A DNA stretch of 39,012 bases from JBGPYB01 sp041493035 (GTDB taxonomy: Bacteria; Acidobacteriota; Vicinamibacteria; Fen-336), in contig JBGPYB010000025.1 of the NCBI GenBank assembly GCA_041493035.1, forward strand, positions 1 through 39,012, in the 5' to 3' direction. The notes under the pieces were generated by a model. The model was not told the origin of the DNA. It worked only from the letters and a program-made list of their open reading frames with translations, and did no database searches. Of the stretch, positions 15,425 to 24,056 are shown one piece after another. The position numbers and the translations under genes are program-made. The number at the start of each line of letters is the position of its first letter. Within the stretch, counting starts at the first letter, position 1.

Positions 15425-15678
15425 CGACAGTTCTGACGCTTCTCGGCAAGCCGGACTGCGGCCTCTGCCGCGAGATGCGACGGGTCGTAGACGCCGTGGC
15501 GCCGGCGCTTGGTGTTCGGGTGGTGGAGCGCGACGTCACGGGCGACCCCGAAGCCGAGCGACGCTACCTCTTCGAGATACCGGTTCTCTTCCTGGGAGAC
15601 GAGGAAATCGCTCGACACCGCGTCACCGAGGAGTTCCTCCGTGAGCGGCTCGAGCGCGCGGCCCATCCGTCTTCTTAG
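15421..15678 (+). CDS. Glutaredoxin-like (DUF836-type) thiol-disulfide protein
   Basis: The 85-aa thioredoxin-fold protein begins LTLLGKPDCGLCREM with a CxxC redox pair (residues 13 and 16) and has the cis-proline motif EIPVLFLGDEEIARHR (about 56-71). It probably reduces a disulfide or glutathione mixed disulfide. No ATG, GTG or TTG is available in frame near the fold's beginning. CTG at 15421, overlapping the permease stop as CTGA, is the likely start, so initiation would be non-canonical and coupled. Its stop codon overlaps the stop of the convergent gene (TTAG, 15675-15678). Confidence 0.7.
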   Translation: MTTVLTLLGKPDCGLCREMRRVVDAVAPALGVRVVERDVTGDPEAERRYLFEIPVLFLGDEEIARHRVTEEFLRERLERAAHPSS

Positions 15679-17072
15679 TGTTCCGTCTCGAAGGTGAAGA
15701 CGACCCGTTCGCCGGGCGTCCCCTTCAGCCGGAACGTCACGGCATCGCCGGTCACGACCGCGACGTCCCCCGCCACCACGCGGAGGCTGCCCGCCCTGAA
15801 GCTCGGCGTGCCGCCGAACTCGAAGCGCCACGTCCCCGGCTTTCCGCTGCCTTCGACGAGCTGCGCCTCGACTCGGTTCTGCCCCCTGCGCCCCTCCGCC
15901 ACCGCGCTGGAGCGCCCCGCGGTCGAGAAAGCCGTCGACGCGCTGTTGACGACGACCTGCCCTGACGCACCGGCGACGTCGAGTTGACTCGACCAGGAAA
16001 GGCTCTGTCCCCCGCCTGCCGACGAAGGGCGAAGGGGGGCGAACGTCGACGTCGTGGTGGTGGGCGGCACCGACTGGACCGTGACGGTGCCGGTATCGCA
16101 CTTCTTCTCCTGGGGCTGCACTGCGGGGTTGCGCGGCTCAGCGCAGCCCCTGACGGTCCACGTCTTGGTCTGGATCGGCACGGGCGAGGGCCGAATGATC
16201 CCCGCCGGAAAGACGTCGACGGAGTTGACCTTGTAAGTCCGCGTCTGCTGGCAGAACGGTCCCTGGAAGTCGTCGACGCCGTCGCCGTCGAAGTCGTAGA
16301 AGTAACGGAGGCTCGTCTCGGGAGTGCTCCCGCACATGTCCACGGTAACTTCCAGGGGCTCCGTTCCCTTGAGCGGCGAGAGGATGAAGCTGAAGCGGAA
16401 GGTCGGGGCCGCGGGCGCGGTCGTTGAGGTGGTCGTGGTCGTGGTCGTCACCGTGGGGAGCGTGGTGGTGACGACCGCCGTGGGCGACGTCGTCGTTGTG
16501 GTGTTGTTGTTGCTCTTCGTGGCGGCGTAGATCCCGCCCGCCGCCGCTCCCGCGACCACACCGCCGCCCACGACCACGCCGGCGCCCAGGCCACCGGCCG
16601 CGAAGCCGGCAGGGAGCGATGGGAAGACCGAGACCGAAGCCTTGGAGAGCGCCGCGGCGATCGGCTTGTCCTTGCAAGCGTCTTCGCTCGCTACGACCAG
16701 GGGGTTGTACTCGAGGGTCCGGGCCTCGGTGAAGCTCTTGTCCGTGGCGTGGACGTAGTAGTCCACGTGCTTGTCGATCATCTCCTTGCGAGGCTTCGGA
16801 AGGATTCCCGACATGCAGGGGGCGTCCGATTTCATGTCGACGTAGTACCAGCTCGTGCCACCTTCGGCGCGAAAGTAGACACGGGCGCGGGCCACGCTGG
16901 CGCCCGGGGAGAAGCAGGCGTTGAGCTTTGGGAACTTCTCCGCCACGATGCAGCTCACCGCTTTGTGGTCGATGGCGACGCCACCGCCTCCCTCGGGCGC
17001 CGGAGCCTGAGCCGAGGAAACACCCGGGAGCGCGAGGACTAGGGACGCAAGCATGACGCCGACTCTCTTCAT
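15675..17072 (-). CDS. Secreted Thr-rich protein with PKD-like region
   Basis: This 465-aa protein is not assigned to a known function. It has a signal peptide (MKRVGVMLASLVLALPGVSS), a Cys-containing N-terminal domain (about 30-150), and a Gly/Ala/Val-rich hydrophobic stretch (about 160-185) that could span a membrane. A low-complexity Asn/Thr linker at about 190-225 is followed by a PKD-like beta region containing RYFYDFDGDGVDDF (about 255). The C-terminal domain resembles a short beta-sandwich. It is probably exposed outside the cytoplasmic membrane. GGAG lies seven bases before the ATG at 17072. Confidence 0.7.
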   Translation of the reverse strand: MKRVGVMLASLVLALPGVSSAQAPAPEGGGGVAIDHKAVSCIVAEKFPKLNACFSPGASVARARVYFRAEGGTSWYYVDMKSDAPCMSGILPKPRKEMIDKHVDYYVHATDKSFTEARTLEYNPLVVASEDACKDKPIAAALSKASVSVFPSLPAGFAAGGLGAGVVVGGGVVAGAAAGGIYAATKSNNNTTTTTSPTAVVTTTLPTVTTTTTTTSTTAPAAPTFRFSFILSPLKGTEPLEVTVDMCGSTPETSLRYFYDFDGDGVDDFQGPFCQQTRTYKVNSVDVFPAGIIRPSPVPIQTKTWTVRGCAEPRNPAVQPQEKKCDTGTVTVQSVPPTTTTSTFAPLRPSSAGGGQSLSWSSQLDVAGASGQVVVNSASTAFSTAGRSSAVAEGRRGQNRVEAQLVEGSGKPGTWRFEFGGTPSFRAGSLRVVAGDVAVVTGDAVTFRLKGTPGERVVFTFETEH

Positions 17073-17103
17073 GACCACTCTCCACCCATGGGGTCGTCCG
17101 GAC

Positions 17104-17126
17104 CCCTCTGGCGCGACTTCAGAGGG
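17104..17126 (-). terminator. Hairpin between membrane-protein gene and Thr-rich gene
   Basis: CCCTCTG (17104-17110) pairs with CAGAGGG (17120-17126) around a 9-nt loop. It lies just downstream of the stop of the large membrane protein (17164) and upstream of the Thr-rich gene. There is no T-tract, so it could be a weak terminator or a leader structure. Confidence 0.3.
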
Positions 17127-17163
17127 ATGTAATGTGACGATGTTACCACCCTGGCCACACCCG

Positions 17164-19737
17164 TCAAGGGCGCTTGTCCGTCTTGAGGCGCGCCGCCCAG
17201 GGAGTTTCGACGAACTCGGTCTCCAGCCGTTGCCGCTGAAGGGCAGCGGCTTCGACGTTTCCGGTCCCCTCTTTGGCCCGAACCGCGCCGTAGAGGGCCT
17301 GGGCCGCGTAGGGGCTCCCCGGCGCCTCCTGGAGAAGAGCGTCAAAGGCCTTGGCAGCGTCCTGCAACTGCCCCTCTTTCAGCAGGCTCTCCCCGTGAAG
17401 GCAGAGAAGCTCCGCGCGGACCTCGGAGGGCACCCCGAGTTCCAGGGCCCGCGCGGCTCGATCGGCCGCTTCGGCAAAACGGTCGGCGGCGAAGGCCTTC
17501 GACGCGTCTTCCGAGAGGGCCGTGGCCCGCGCGGCGCTCGAACCCTGCCGCGTCGCGACGAATCGAGCGACGGTCAGCCCGACAAGAAGCGCCACGGGTA
17601 TGGTCCATCCCCAGCGACGCGGCGGAGGCGGCAGGGCGCACGCATCCAGCGTCGGCGTCGGGACAGCGCGGACCGGACTCCGGCGGCGGAGGCGGAAGCT
17701 TCCGCCGAGGCAGAGAGCCACGCCACCCAGGGTGAGGGCCGCGCCGGCGCCATCGGCCCAGGTCCGCGCGTATACGAGACGGACGTTCGATTGGCGTGGG
17801 ACGATCATCATCAGCGCCGGCGAAACGAGGTAGGGACCGTCGGCCCCCTCGGCGCGCCACCGCGGGTGATACGAGACCTTGACCAGAAGGGGGTGGCCGA
17901 CGGCGCTCGTCTCGATGTCGATCGTCTCCGCCTGGACGCGCTCGTGGACCGTCGTCCCCGATGGAAGCGGCACGCGGTCGGGCTCCATCCACGTGTCGGC
18001 GAGAGGCGCCTTGAACCTCGGGTCGTCGGTGAAGACGACGGGGACCACGGAGCCCGCCTTGCGGGAGAACCAGGCGTAGGCGCGATCACGCCATCCGCGC
18101 CGCGGGGCGCGCGCCGGTGCGTAGGCCAGCGGCTCCACGTAACCTCCACCGCCTCCCGTCAGATGAAAGATCGAGTAGGGAGGGATCCGCGCCGTCAGTG
18201 ACACGTCCTTCCTGGCTTTTAGCGCGGCGACGAGCTTCGGGCTCAGGGCGACGATGTCCGACACGTTGTAGAGACGCAGGTGCTGTACCGCCGCCTCGGT
18301 GTCGAAGCGCGAATACTCCCGATTCCGGAACGGGTTCGGCGAGGTCTCTCCGAGCTCCGAAGCGAGGAAGTAGACGAAGTGGGTCTGGACGCTGGCCTGG
18401 TTGTAGACACCCTCGAGGGTCGATCGCCCCGTGAAGAAAGGCAGCGTCTCGTACATGCGGATCGAGCCCGCTTTCTCGTGCTCGGCGCTGTACTCGACGG
18501 CCACGCGGGGTTCGGAGACGGAACCTTGCAGGTGACGGGTCATCTCGCGAAACGCGGGCCACAGCTCCTTGGCCTCGAGACCCGAATAGTTCCACTCGAC
18601 CCAGGACCGGAGAAACTGCGATCGGCTGTCGGCGTAGAGCACCGCAGCGAGGACTAGGCCCAGGGCTGCAAGATCGGGAGCCTTGAGACGCGAGAGCGCC
18701 ACGCCGACGGCGGACCCGCCGGCGAGGCACACGGCGAGCTGCGCGAACGGAACGAAGCGAACGTCGATGACGCCGAGAGCCGGAGCCGCCGCAGCGAGGG
18801 CCGCGCCCGCCAGCGCCGCGTGGAGCAGGAAGAGCAGGCGATGGTCGGGACCGCCGGTCCGCCGTGCGAGGACCAGCGTGCCGGCCAGGCCAGCGATCGC
18901 CAGCACGCCGAGCGGCCAGAGGAGCACAGGGAAGAGGCTGCGGGTGGTGATGGTGATCCACGGGTCGTCGTACGGCGTCGTCCAGCCCCAATCGGAAAGC
19001 AGCGGGAGAAGCGAGACCGCGGCCAGCGCGAACGCCAGGAGCGCGACCGCCGCAAGCCAGCCGAGTGTCCTGAGGGGCCGCCGCGTGGAGTACAGGAAGA
19101 AGACGGCGGCGGACCCGGCCCAGAGCACCGCGTACCCGTGAGCCAGAGCCGTGACCCCCAGGACCGCGGCCGGCAGCCATGGACGGCGGCCTCTCGAATA
19201 AGCGCGGTACAGGACACCCAGAAACAGGACGGCGAGGCCGATCCCGTACATGTAGGAGAACTCCCCGGTGAGGGTACTCGCCAGGGTCCCTCCCCAGATC
19301 GGGTTCTCCTCCAGGAAGAGGAAGACGATCGCGGACGCGGCGCCCAGCAAAGGCGCCGGGAACCGGAACCCCATGAGGCGCAGCGACAGGTATGCGAAGA
19401 GCGGAAGAAGAAAGACGCCCAGAACGGTGCCGAGTTTGAAGGCGACGGGAAGGCCCGTCACCGGGGCGAACGCCGACATGACGAGAAACGGCAGCGGGAA
19501 GTAGTAGAGAAGCAGCGGCTGTCCGACATAGGCGCCGGGGTACCAACCGTGGAGGCGCAGGTTGGGAAGGAGGTGCTGGTAGAACCAGGCGAGCGCCGGG
19601 TAGTGGCAAGGGGTGTCGCCGCCGGCGGTGATCGTGGGAAGAAAGAGGAGCGACGTCGGCAGGTAGTCGGTTAGAACGAACAGGATGGCGAGGAGGCCGA
19701 GAACATCGGCGACGATGACGCGCGTGCGACTGACCAT
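17164..19737 (-). CDS. Multi-spanning membrane protein (6-pyruvoyl-tetrahydropterin synthase-related family) with C-terminal TPR-like region
   Basis: The 857-aa protein has about 10-12 transmembrane helices in residues 8-365 and another near 690 and 740. The early motif GGDTPCHYPALAWFY followed by GWYPGAYVGQP fits the membrane family named after a weak 6-PTPS similarity, whose members look like GT-C/YfhO-type glycosyltransferases. No enzymatic activity is proven for the family. The large central soluble part (about 380-680) is probably periplasmic. Residues about 755-857 are alpha-helical repeats resembling TPR (FAADRFAEAADRAARALELG). A TAGACT element lies 9 nt before its ATG, and no Shine-Dalgarno sequence is seen. 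Confidence 0.7.
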   Translation of the reverse strand: MVSRTRVIVADVLGLLAILFVLTDYLPTSLLFLPTITAGGDTPCHYPALAWFYQHLLPNLRLHGWYPGAYVGQPLLLYYFPLPFLVMSAFAPVTGLPVAFKLGTVLGVFLLPLFAYLSLRLMGFRFPAPLLGAASAIVFLFLEENPIWGGTLASTLTGEFSYMYGIGLAVLFLGVLYRAYSRGRRPWLPAAVLGVTALAHGYAVLWAGSAAVFFLYSTRRPLRTLGWLAAVALLAFALAAVSLLPLLSDWGWTTPYDDPWITITTRSLFPVLLWPLGVLAIAGLAGTLVLARRTGGPDHRLLFLLHAALAGAALAAAAPALGVIDVRFVPFAQLAVCLAGGSAVGVALSRLKAPDLAALGLVLAAVLYADSRSQFLRSWVEWNYSGLEAKELWPAFREMTRHLQGSVSEPRVAVEYSAEHEKAGSIRMYETLPFFTGRSTLEGVYNQASVQTHFVYFLASELGETSPNPFRNREYSRFDTEAAVQHLRLYNVSDIVALSPKLVAALKARKDVSLTARIPPYSIFHLTGGGGGYVEPLAYAPARAPRRGWRDRAYAWFSRKAGSVVPVVFTDDPRFKAPLADTWMEPDRVPLPSGTTVHERVQAETIDIETSAVGHPLLVKVSYHPRWRAEGADGPYLVSPALMMIVPRQSNVRLVYARTWADGAGAALTLGGVALCLGGSFRLRRRSPVRAVPTPTLDACALPPPPRRWGWTIPVALLVGLTVARFVATRQGSSAARATALSEDASKAFAADRFAEAADRAARALELGVPSEVRAELLCLHGESLLKEGQLQDAAKAFDALLQEAPGSPYAAQALYGAVRAKEGTGNVEAAALQRQRLETEFVETPWAARLKTDKRP

Positions 19738-19746
19738 GCGACGGCG

Positions 19747-19796
19747 AGTCTAACCGACGCCGGCGCCTTTACGCCCGCGTAGCGGTCAAGTAGGAT
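19747..19796. promoter_or_regulatory. Divergent leaderless-type promoters
   Basis: On the minus strand TAGACT (19752-19747) lies 9 nt before the ATG at 19737. On the plus strand TTTACG (19768-19773) and TAGGAT (19791-19796) are spaced by 17 bp, with the GTG of the response regulator 7 nt further on. Both genes lack a ribosome binding site, so leaderless transcripts are likely. Confidence 0.45.
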
Positions 19797-19803
19797 CGCC
19801 GCG

Positions 19804-20169
19804 GTGAAAGAGAAGCCGCGCATCCTGGTGGTGGACGACGATCCGGAAATCGCGAAGATGCTCTCGCGTTCGCTCTCCCGGCGCGGCTACCAGATCGAGG
19901 CCATCGCCTCCCCCGACGAGGCCCTTGCCCGTTGTGCGGCCGAGCCCTATGACGCCGCGATCCTGGACCTCGTGATGCCCGGGCAGGACGGCGCGGCCCT
20001 CGCCACGGCCCTGCGCGCCCAGACGCCGGGGCTCCCCATCGCGCTCCTCACCGGCTACTCCCGCTCGCCGCTCCTCGAGGCGGCGCAGCGGCAGCCCGGG
20101 ACGGCGGTCTTCACGAAGCCGGTGGCCATCGGCGACCTGGCCGACTTCCTCCAGGCCGAGATCCGTTAG
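19804..20169 (+). CDS. Single-domain response regulator
   Basis: This 121-aa stand-alone receiver domain has the acidic pair in LVVDDDPEIA (about residues 8-17), the phosphoacceptor Asp in AAILDLVMPGQDG (about 56), the switch Thr in LLTGYS (about 82) and the conserved Lys in FTKPV (about 104). No output domain is present, so it would act by protein contact, as CheY or Spo0F do. No histidine kinase is adjacent. The downstream FecR-barrel gene starts 238 bp later, with no evidence of functional linkage beyond proximity. Start is GTG at 19804. Confidence 0.9.
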   Translation: MKEKPRILVVDDDPEIAKMLSRSLSRRGYQIEAIASPDEALARCAAEPYDAAILDLVMPGQDGAALATALRAQTPGLPIALLTGYSRSPLLEAAQRQPGTAVFTKPVAIGDLADFLQAEIR

Positions 20170-20406
20170 GAATAGCGCCCGGCCGTTCGGCAGGAGACGA
20201 ACTCTTGGCCGTTGACAATGCAGGGATTGGATGTCATTCTCGCGCTCCCCTCCGCCGGAGACATAATGGCACCGCGTTTCGTCCATGACGACGCGAACGT
20301 GCGCCGGCCACTCGAGCGCGACCCCGCTTGACCCCGGCTTGGAGGTCCACTGTTTTTCCAGTGATCGCAATGTCTTGAGCTCGATGCGAGGAAGAGAGAA
20401 GGCAAG
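20170..20406. other. Intergenic region upstream of FecR-TPR-barrel gene
   Basis: No convincing gene is seen. A minus-strand frame starting at 20370 stays open through this interval, reads plausibly protein-like for about 50 codons (for example HVRVVMDETRCHYVSGGGE), and then runs antisense through the response regulator. It may be a remnant. On the plus strand a perfect -35-like TTGACA (20212-20217) and TTGACC (20328-20333) occur without good -10 partners. A small hairpin CACTG/CAGTG flanks a T-run near 20350. Confidence 0.3.
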
Positions 20407-23400
20407 ATGAATGGATCGCGAGCCGGGTGGGCCCAGAGTCTGGTTGCCCTCGTTGGCATCCTAGGCCTGGGCTCTCCCGCCCTGGCCGGCAGCTCTGCGC
20501 CCTCGGTGACATCCGAGCCCATGGCCCCCAGTCCGACGGCTGCGGTCGCGGCAACGAACGACCAGGGCTTCGCCACTCTCGAGGCGGTCGGGGGCCAGGT
20601 CATGGTCATTCGGCTTGGGCAGTCGCAGGAGCCCTCGTCATCCATGGCCCTGCAGCTCAACGACGTCGTGGTCACGAAACGAGGTCGGGCCACCGTGCGC
20701 TTTCAGTCCGACGGGACGGTACTGAGGGTCGGCCCCGACACGCGGGTCCAGATTGGCGAAAGTGCCAAGGAACGGGACATCCAGGTGTTCTTCGGCCGCA
20801 TGTGGGCTCACGTCGTGCGCTGGAAGGAACGGCCGACTCGATTCCTCAGCGGCGGCACCATCGCCGCGATGCGCGGCACCGAGCTGGGCCTCTCCGTCGA
20901 GGGTGATGAGACCCAGCTCTCCGTCCTCGAGGGGCGGGTGCTGGCCGAGAACGACTCGGGGAGCCTCATGATTGCCGGCGGCCAGGTGGCGGTGGCCCGG
21001 AAGGGCAGCGCGCCGGTCCTCCGAGCACAGGTGCGCCCCCGGGACGCCGTAGTATGGGCGCTCTACTACCTGCCGGTCATCTATCCCAAGGCCGGCGAGC
21101 TGGGGGAGGGACAGGGCTGGCAAGGGAAGGCTCGAGAATCCACCGAGGCCTACCTCAAGGGCGATCTCAAGCGGGCCATCGACAGCCTCGAGGGCGTTCC
21201 GGTCCAGGACGTCCGGGAGCCGCGGTTCTTCACTTACCGGGCCTCGCTGCTGCTTGCCGCGGGAAGCGTGGAAGAGGCGGGGAAGGACCTCGAGCGGGCT
21301 CTGCAACTGGCTTCGGGCGACGCCCAGGCACTCGCCCTCCAAGCGGTCATTGCCATAGTGAACAACGAGAACGACAAGGCTCTGGATGCCGCGCAGCGGG
21401 CGGTCGCCGCCGATCCGCAGTCAGCTACGGCACAGATCGCTCTGTCCTATGCCCGCCAGGCTCGGTTCGATCTGGAAGGCGCCCGGGGAAGTCTTGATAC
21501 CGCGGTGCGGCTCAAGCCCGACGATGCTCTGGCCTGGGCCAGGCTGGCGGAGATCCGCTCCTCGTTCGGAGAGCTGGACGGGGCCCTGGCGGCGGCCAGG
21601 AAGGCGATCGAGCTGGAGCCGAACCTGGCCAGGACGCAGACGGTCCTCGGTTACGCCTATCTGACTCAAGTCAACACACGGCAGGCCAGGGAGGCTTTCC
21701 AGAAGGCGGTGGAGCTCGACCAGGCCGATCCCCTTCCGAGGCTGGGTCTGGGTCTCACCAGGATCCGGGACGGCGAGCTGCAAGAGGGCAGCAAGGAGAT
21801 CGAGGTGGCGGTCAGCCTGGACCCCGGGCAATCGCTGCTGCGCAGCTACCTAGGGAAGGCCTACTTCGAAGCCAAGCGCACTCCTCTGGTGGAGCGCGAA
21901 TACGACCTGGCCAAGGAGTCGGATCCGAAGGATCCCACCCCGTGGCTCTACGATGCGATCGCCAAGCAGACGTCGAACAGGCCTGTCGAGGCGCTCAGCA
22001 GCTTCCAGGAGGCCATCGAGTTGAACGACAACCGGGCGGTGTACCGCTCGCGGCTGTTGCTCGACTCGGATCTGGCCGCCCGCAGCGCGAGCCTCGGGCG
22101 AATCTACACCGACCTGGGCTTCCAGGATCTCGGCCTCGTGGAAGGATGGAACTCGGTCAACACCGATCCGAGCAACTACTCCTCCCACCGGTTGCTGGCC
22201 GACTCCTACGCCGCTTTGCCACGCCACGAGATCGCCCGGGTCAGCGAACTGTTCCAGTCCCAGATGCTCCAGCCTCTCAACACGACGCCGATTCAGCCCA
22301 GCCTCGGAGAAAGCAACCTGTTCCTCATCAGCTCCCAGGGGCCCGGGGCTGTCGGCTTCAACGAGTTCAACCCCCTATTCAACCGCAATCAGGTGAACGC
22401 ACAGGGCAGCTTTCTCTTTGCCGGCGGAAGCTGCGGTCTCGACAAGACCCTGGTGCTGTGTCCGGCCAGTTTGGGCGACACGCTGGCGGGCGAAGGGATC
22501 GTTTCGGGCATCTACGACAAGGCCTCGTTCAGCGCCGGATACAGCGGGTTCAAGACCGACGGCTTCCGCCAGAACAGTACCCAGGACGACAAGATCGCCA
22601 ACGCCTTCGCACAGGTGGAGGTGAGCCCGAGCACGAGCCTACAGGCCGAGGTCCGCCATCGGAAGCTGAGTCACGGGGACCTGGCGCTCAACTTCCTCGC
22701 GGACGACTTCAGCGAATCCAAGGCGGAGACGATTGACGGCACCAATGAGCGTATCGGCCTGCGGCACGACTTCGGTCCCGGCGTTACCTTCCTCGCTTCT
22801 TACATGCATTCGACCAAGGATATTGGAGACTCCGACGAGGTCCCGGATTTCCTCAATTTCGGCCTGGATCGGAACGAAAAGGCCAACAGCCTCGAGGGAC
22901 AGTTCCTGTTCCGTTCCCCATCGTTCAAGGTTGTCGGCGGTGCCGGTTATTTCGATATCGGCGCCGCGGAGAAACTGACCGCGGAGATCTTCTTACCGGA
23001 CTTCACGATCACCAACATCGAGACCAGCGACACGACGGTCAAGCACACGAACATGTATGCGTACTCCTACGTCCCCCTCCCGAGCAACCTGACGCTCACA
23101 TTGGGCGTGAGCGGCGACCTCTTCGACGAGACCGGCACCGCCACCTCGAACACGCTCATCGCTGGGTTTCCGCCCGGCGAGCCGGCGCCGACACCGGCCG
23201 CGGTCCTCGGCAAGAAGAACAAGGCGAACCCCAAGGCCGGGATCACGTGGACCTCGAAATCCGGCACGACGCTCCGGGCGGCCTGGTTCGAGACGCTGAA
23301 GCGCACGCTGGTCACGGACCAGACGCTGGAGCCCACGCAGGTGGCCGGGTTCAACCAGTTCTTCGATGATCTGAGTGCAACCCGGTCGCGCGTCTATGGA

Positions 23401-23991
23401 GCAGCGATCGACCAGAAGTTCGGCAGGAAGGCGTTCGGCGGCGGCGAGTACTCGGAGAGAGTCCTCACGATACCCCAGACCCTCATCGACATCAACCCTG
23501 ACACCGGCGAGATCATCAGCGTGAGCGTGAAGGAGAGAGACGGGCACGAGCACTTGGCGCGCGCCTACCTCTTCGCGGCCCCCCATCCGTGGCTGACGTT
23601 CGGCGCCGAGTACCAGTACGAGAACCTCAGGCGCGCCCCGGAGCTGTCGCTGTCGTTCCAGAGGGTCGAGACCCATCGGGTGCCGCTCTCCGCGCGGTTC
23701 TTCCACCCCTCCGGACTCAGCGCCTTCGTTGGCGTGACGTACCTCAAGCAGAAGGGGGAGTTCAAGACGGTGAACGAGGCAGGCCAGGACGAGTACATCC
23801 CCCGAGACAAGAATTTCTGGGTGGTCGACGCGGGGCTGCGCTATCGGCTGCCGAAGCGCTACGGCTTTCTCGTCGCCGGAGTCAACAATCTCACCGACGA
23901 GCGATCCACGTATCAGGCAACGGATCCGAGGAATCTTGCGATCAGACCCGGCAGGGTCATTTACGGTCGAGTTGTCGTGGCCTTCCCGTGA
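20407..23991 (+). CDS. FecR-TPR-outer membrane beta-barrel fusion protein
   Basis: The 1194-aa protein has a signal peptide (about 1-28), then a FecR-type domain (about 58-190) with the motif FLSGGTIAAMRGTELGL. A run of tetratricopeptide repeats follows (about 240-560), including helices such as AAARKAIELEPNLARTQT. From about 640 to the end alternating strands resemble a TonB-dependent-receptor or porin barrel, ending in YGRVVVAFP. FecR domains normally relay outer-membrane signals to sigma factors, and TPRs bind proteins or peptidoglycan. Combining them with a barrel in one chain suggests a surface receptor or transporter with a large periplasmic adaptor. The ATG at 20407 follows AGAGAAGG. 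A secreted Cys-rich protein gene follows 65 bp later. Confidence 0.75.
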   Translation: MNGSRAGWAQSLVALVGILGLGSPALAGSSAPSVTSEPMAPSPTAAVAATNDQGFATLEAVGGQVMVIRLGQSQEPSSSMALQLNDVVVTKRGRATVRFQSDGTVLRVGPDTRVQIGESAKERDIQVFFGRMWAHVVRWKERPTRFLSGGTIAAMRGTELGLSVEGDETQLSVLEGRVLAENDSGSLMIAGGQVAVARKGSAPVLRAQVRPRDAVVWALYYLPVIYPKAGELGEGQGWQGKARESTEAYLKGDLKRAIDSLEGVPVQDVREPRFFTYRASLLLAAGSVEEAGKDLERALQLASGDAQALALQAVIAIVNNENDKALDAAQRAVAADPQSATAQIALSYARQARFDLEGARGSLDTAVRLKPDDALAWARLAEIRSSFGELDGALAAARKAIELEPNLARTQTVLGYAYLTQVNTRQAREAFQKAVELDQADPLPRLGLGLTRIRDGELQEGSKEIEVAVSLDPGQSLLRSYLGKAYFEAKRTPLVEREYDLAKESDPKDPTPWLYDAIAKQTSNRPVEALSSFQEAIELNDNRAVYRSRLLLDSDLAARSASLGRIYTDLGFQDLGLVEGWNSVNTDPSNYSSHRLLADSYAALPRHEIARVSELFQSQMLQPLNTTPIQPSLGESNLFLISSQGPGAVGFNEFNPLFNRNQVNAQGSFLFAGGSCGLDKTLVLCPASLGDTLAGEGIVSGIYDKASFSAGYSGFKTDGFRQNSTQDDKIANAFAQVEVSPSTSLQAEVRHRKLSHGDLALNFLADDFSESKAETIDGTNERIGLRHDFGPGVTFLASYMHSTKDIGDSDEVPDFLNFGLDRNEKANSLEGQFLFRSPSFKVVGGAGYFDIGAAEKLTAEIFLPDFTITNIETSDTTVKHTNMYAYSYVPLPSNLTLTLGVSGDLFDETGTATSNTLIAGFPPGEPAPTPAAVLGKKNKANPKAGITWTSKSGTTLRAAWFETLKRTLVTDQTLEPTQVAGFNQFFDDLSATRSRVYGAAIDQKFGRKAFGGGEYSERVLTIPQTLIDINPDTGEIISVSVKERDGHEHLARAYLFAAPHPWLTFGAEYQYENLRRAPELSLSFQRVETHRVPLSARFFHPSGLSAFVGVTYLKQKGEFKTVNEAGQDEYIPRDKNFWVVDAGLRYRLPKRYGFLVAGVNNLTDERSTYQATDPRNLAIRPGRVIYGRVVVAFP

Positions 23992-24056
23992 TCTCGGGTG
24001 CGGGAGTGCATCCCTCCGATGTTCAGAACAGACCGAGAGTGAAAGGAGAAGTAGCG

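Noticed and set aside
16400..16510. Repetitive stretch in the Thr-rich gene as a separate microsatellite or frameshift
   Set aside because: The reading frame continues through it without interruption and encodes a plausible Asn/Thr linker.
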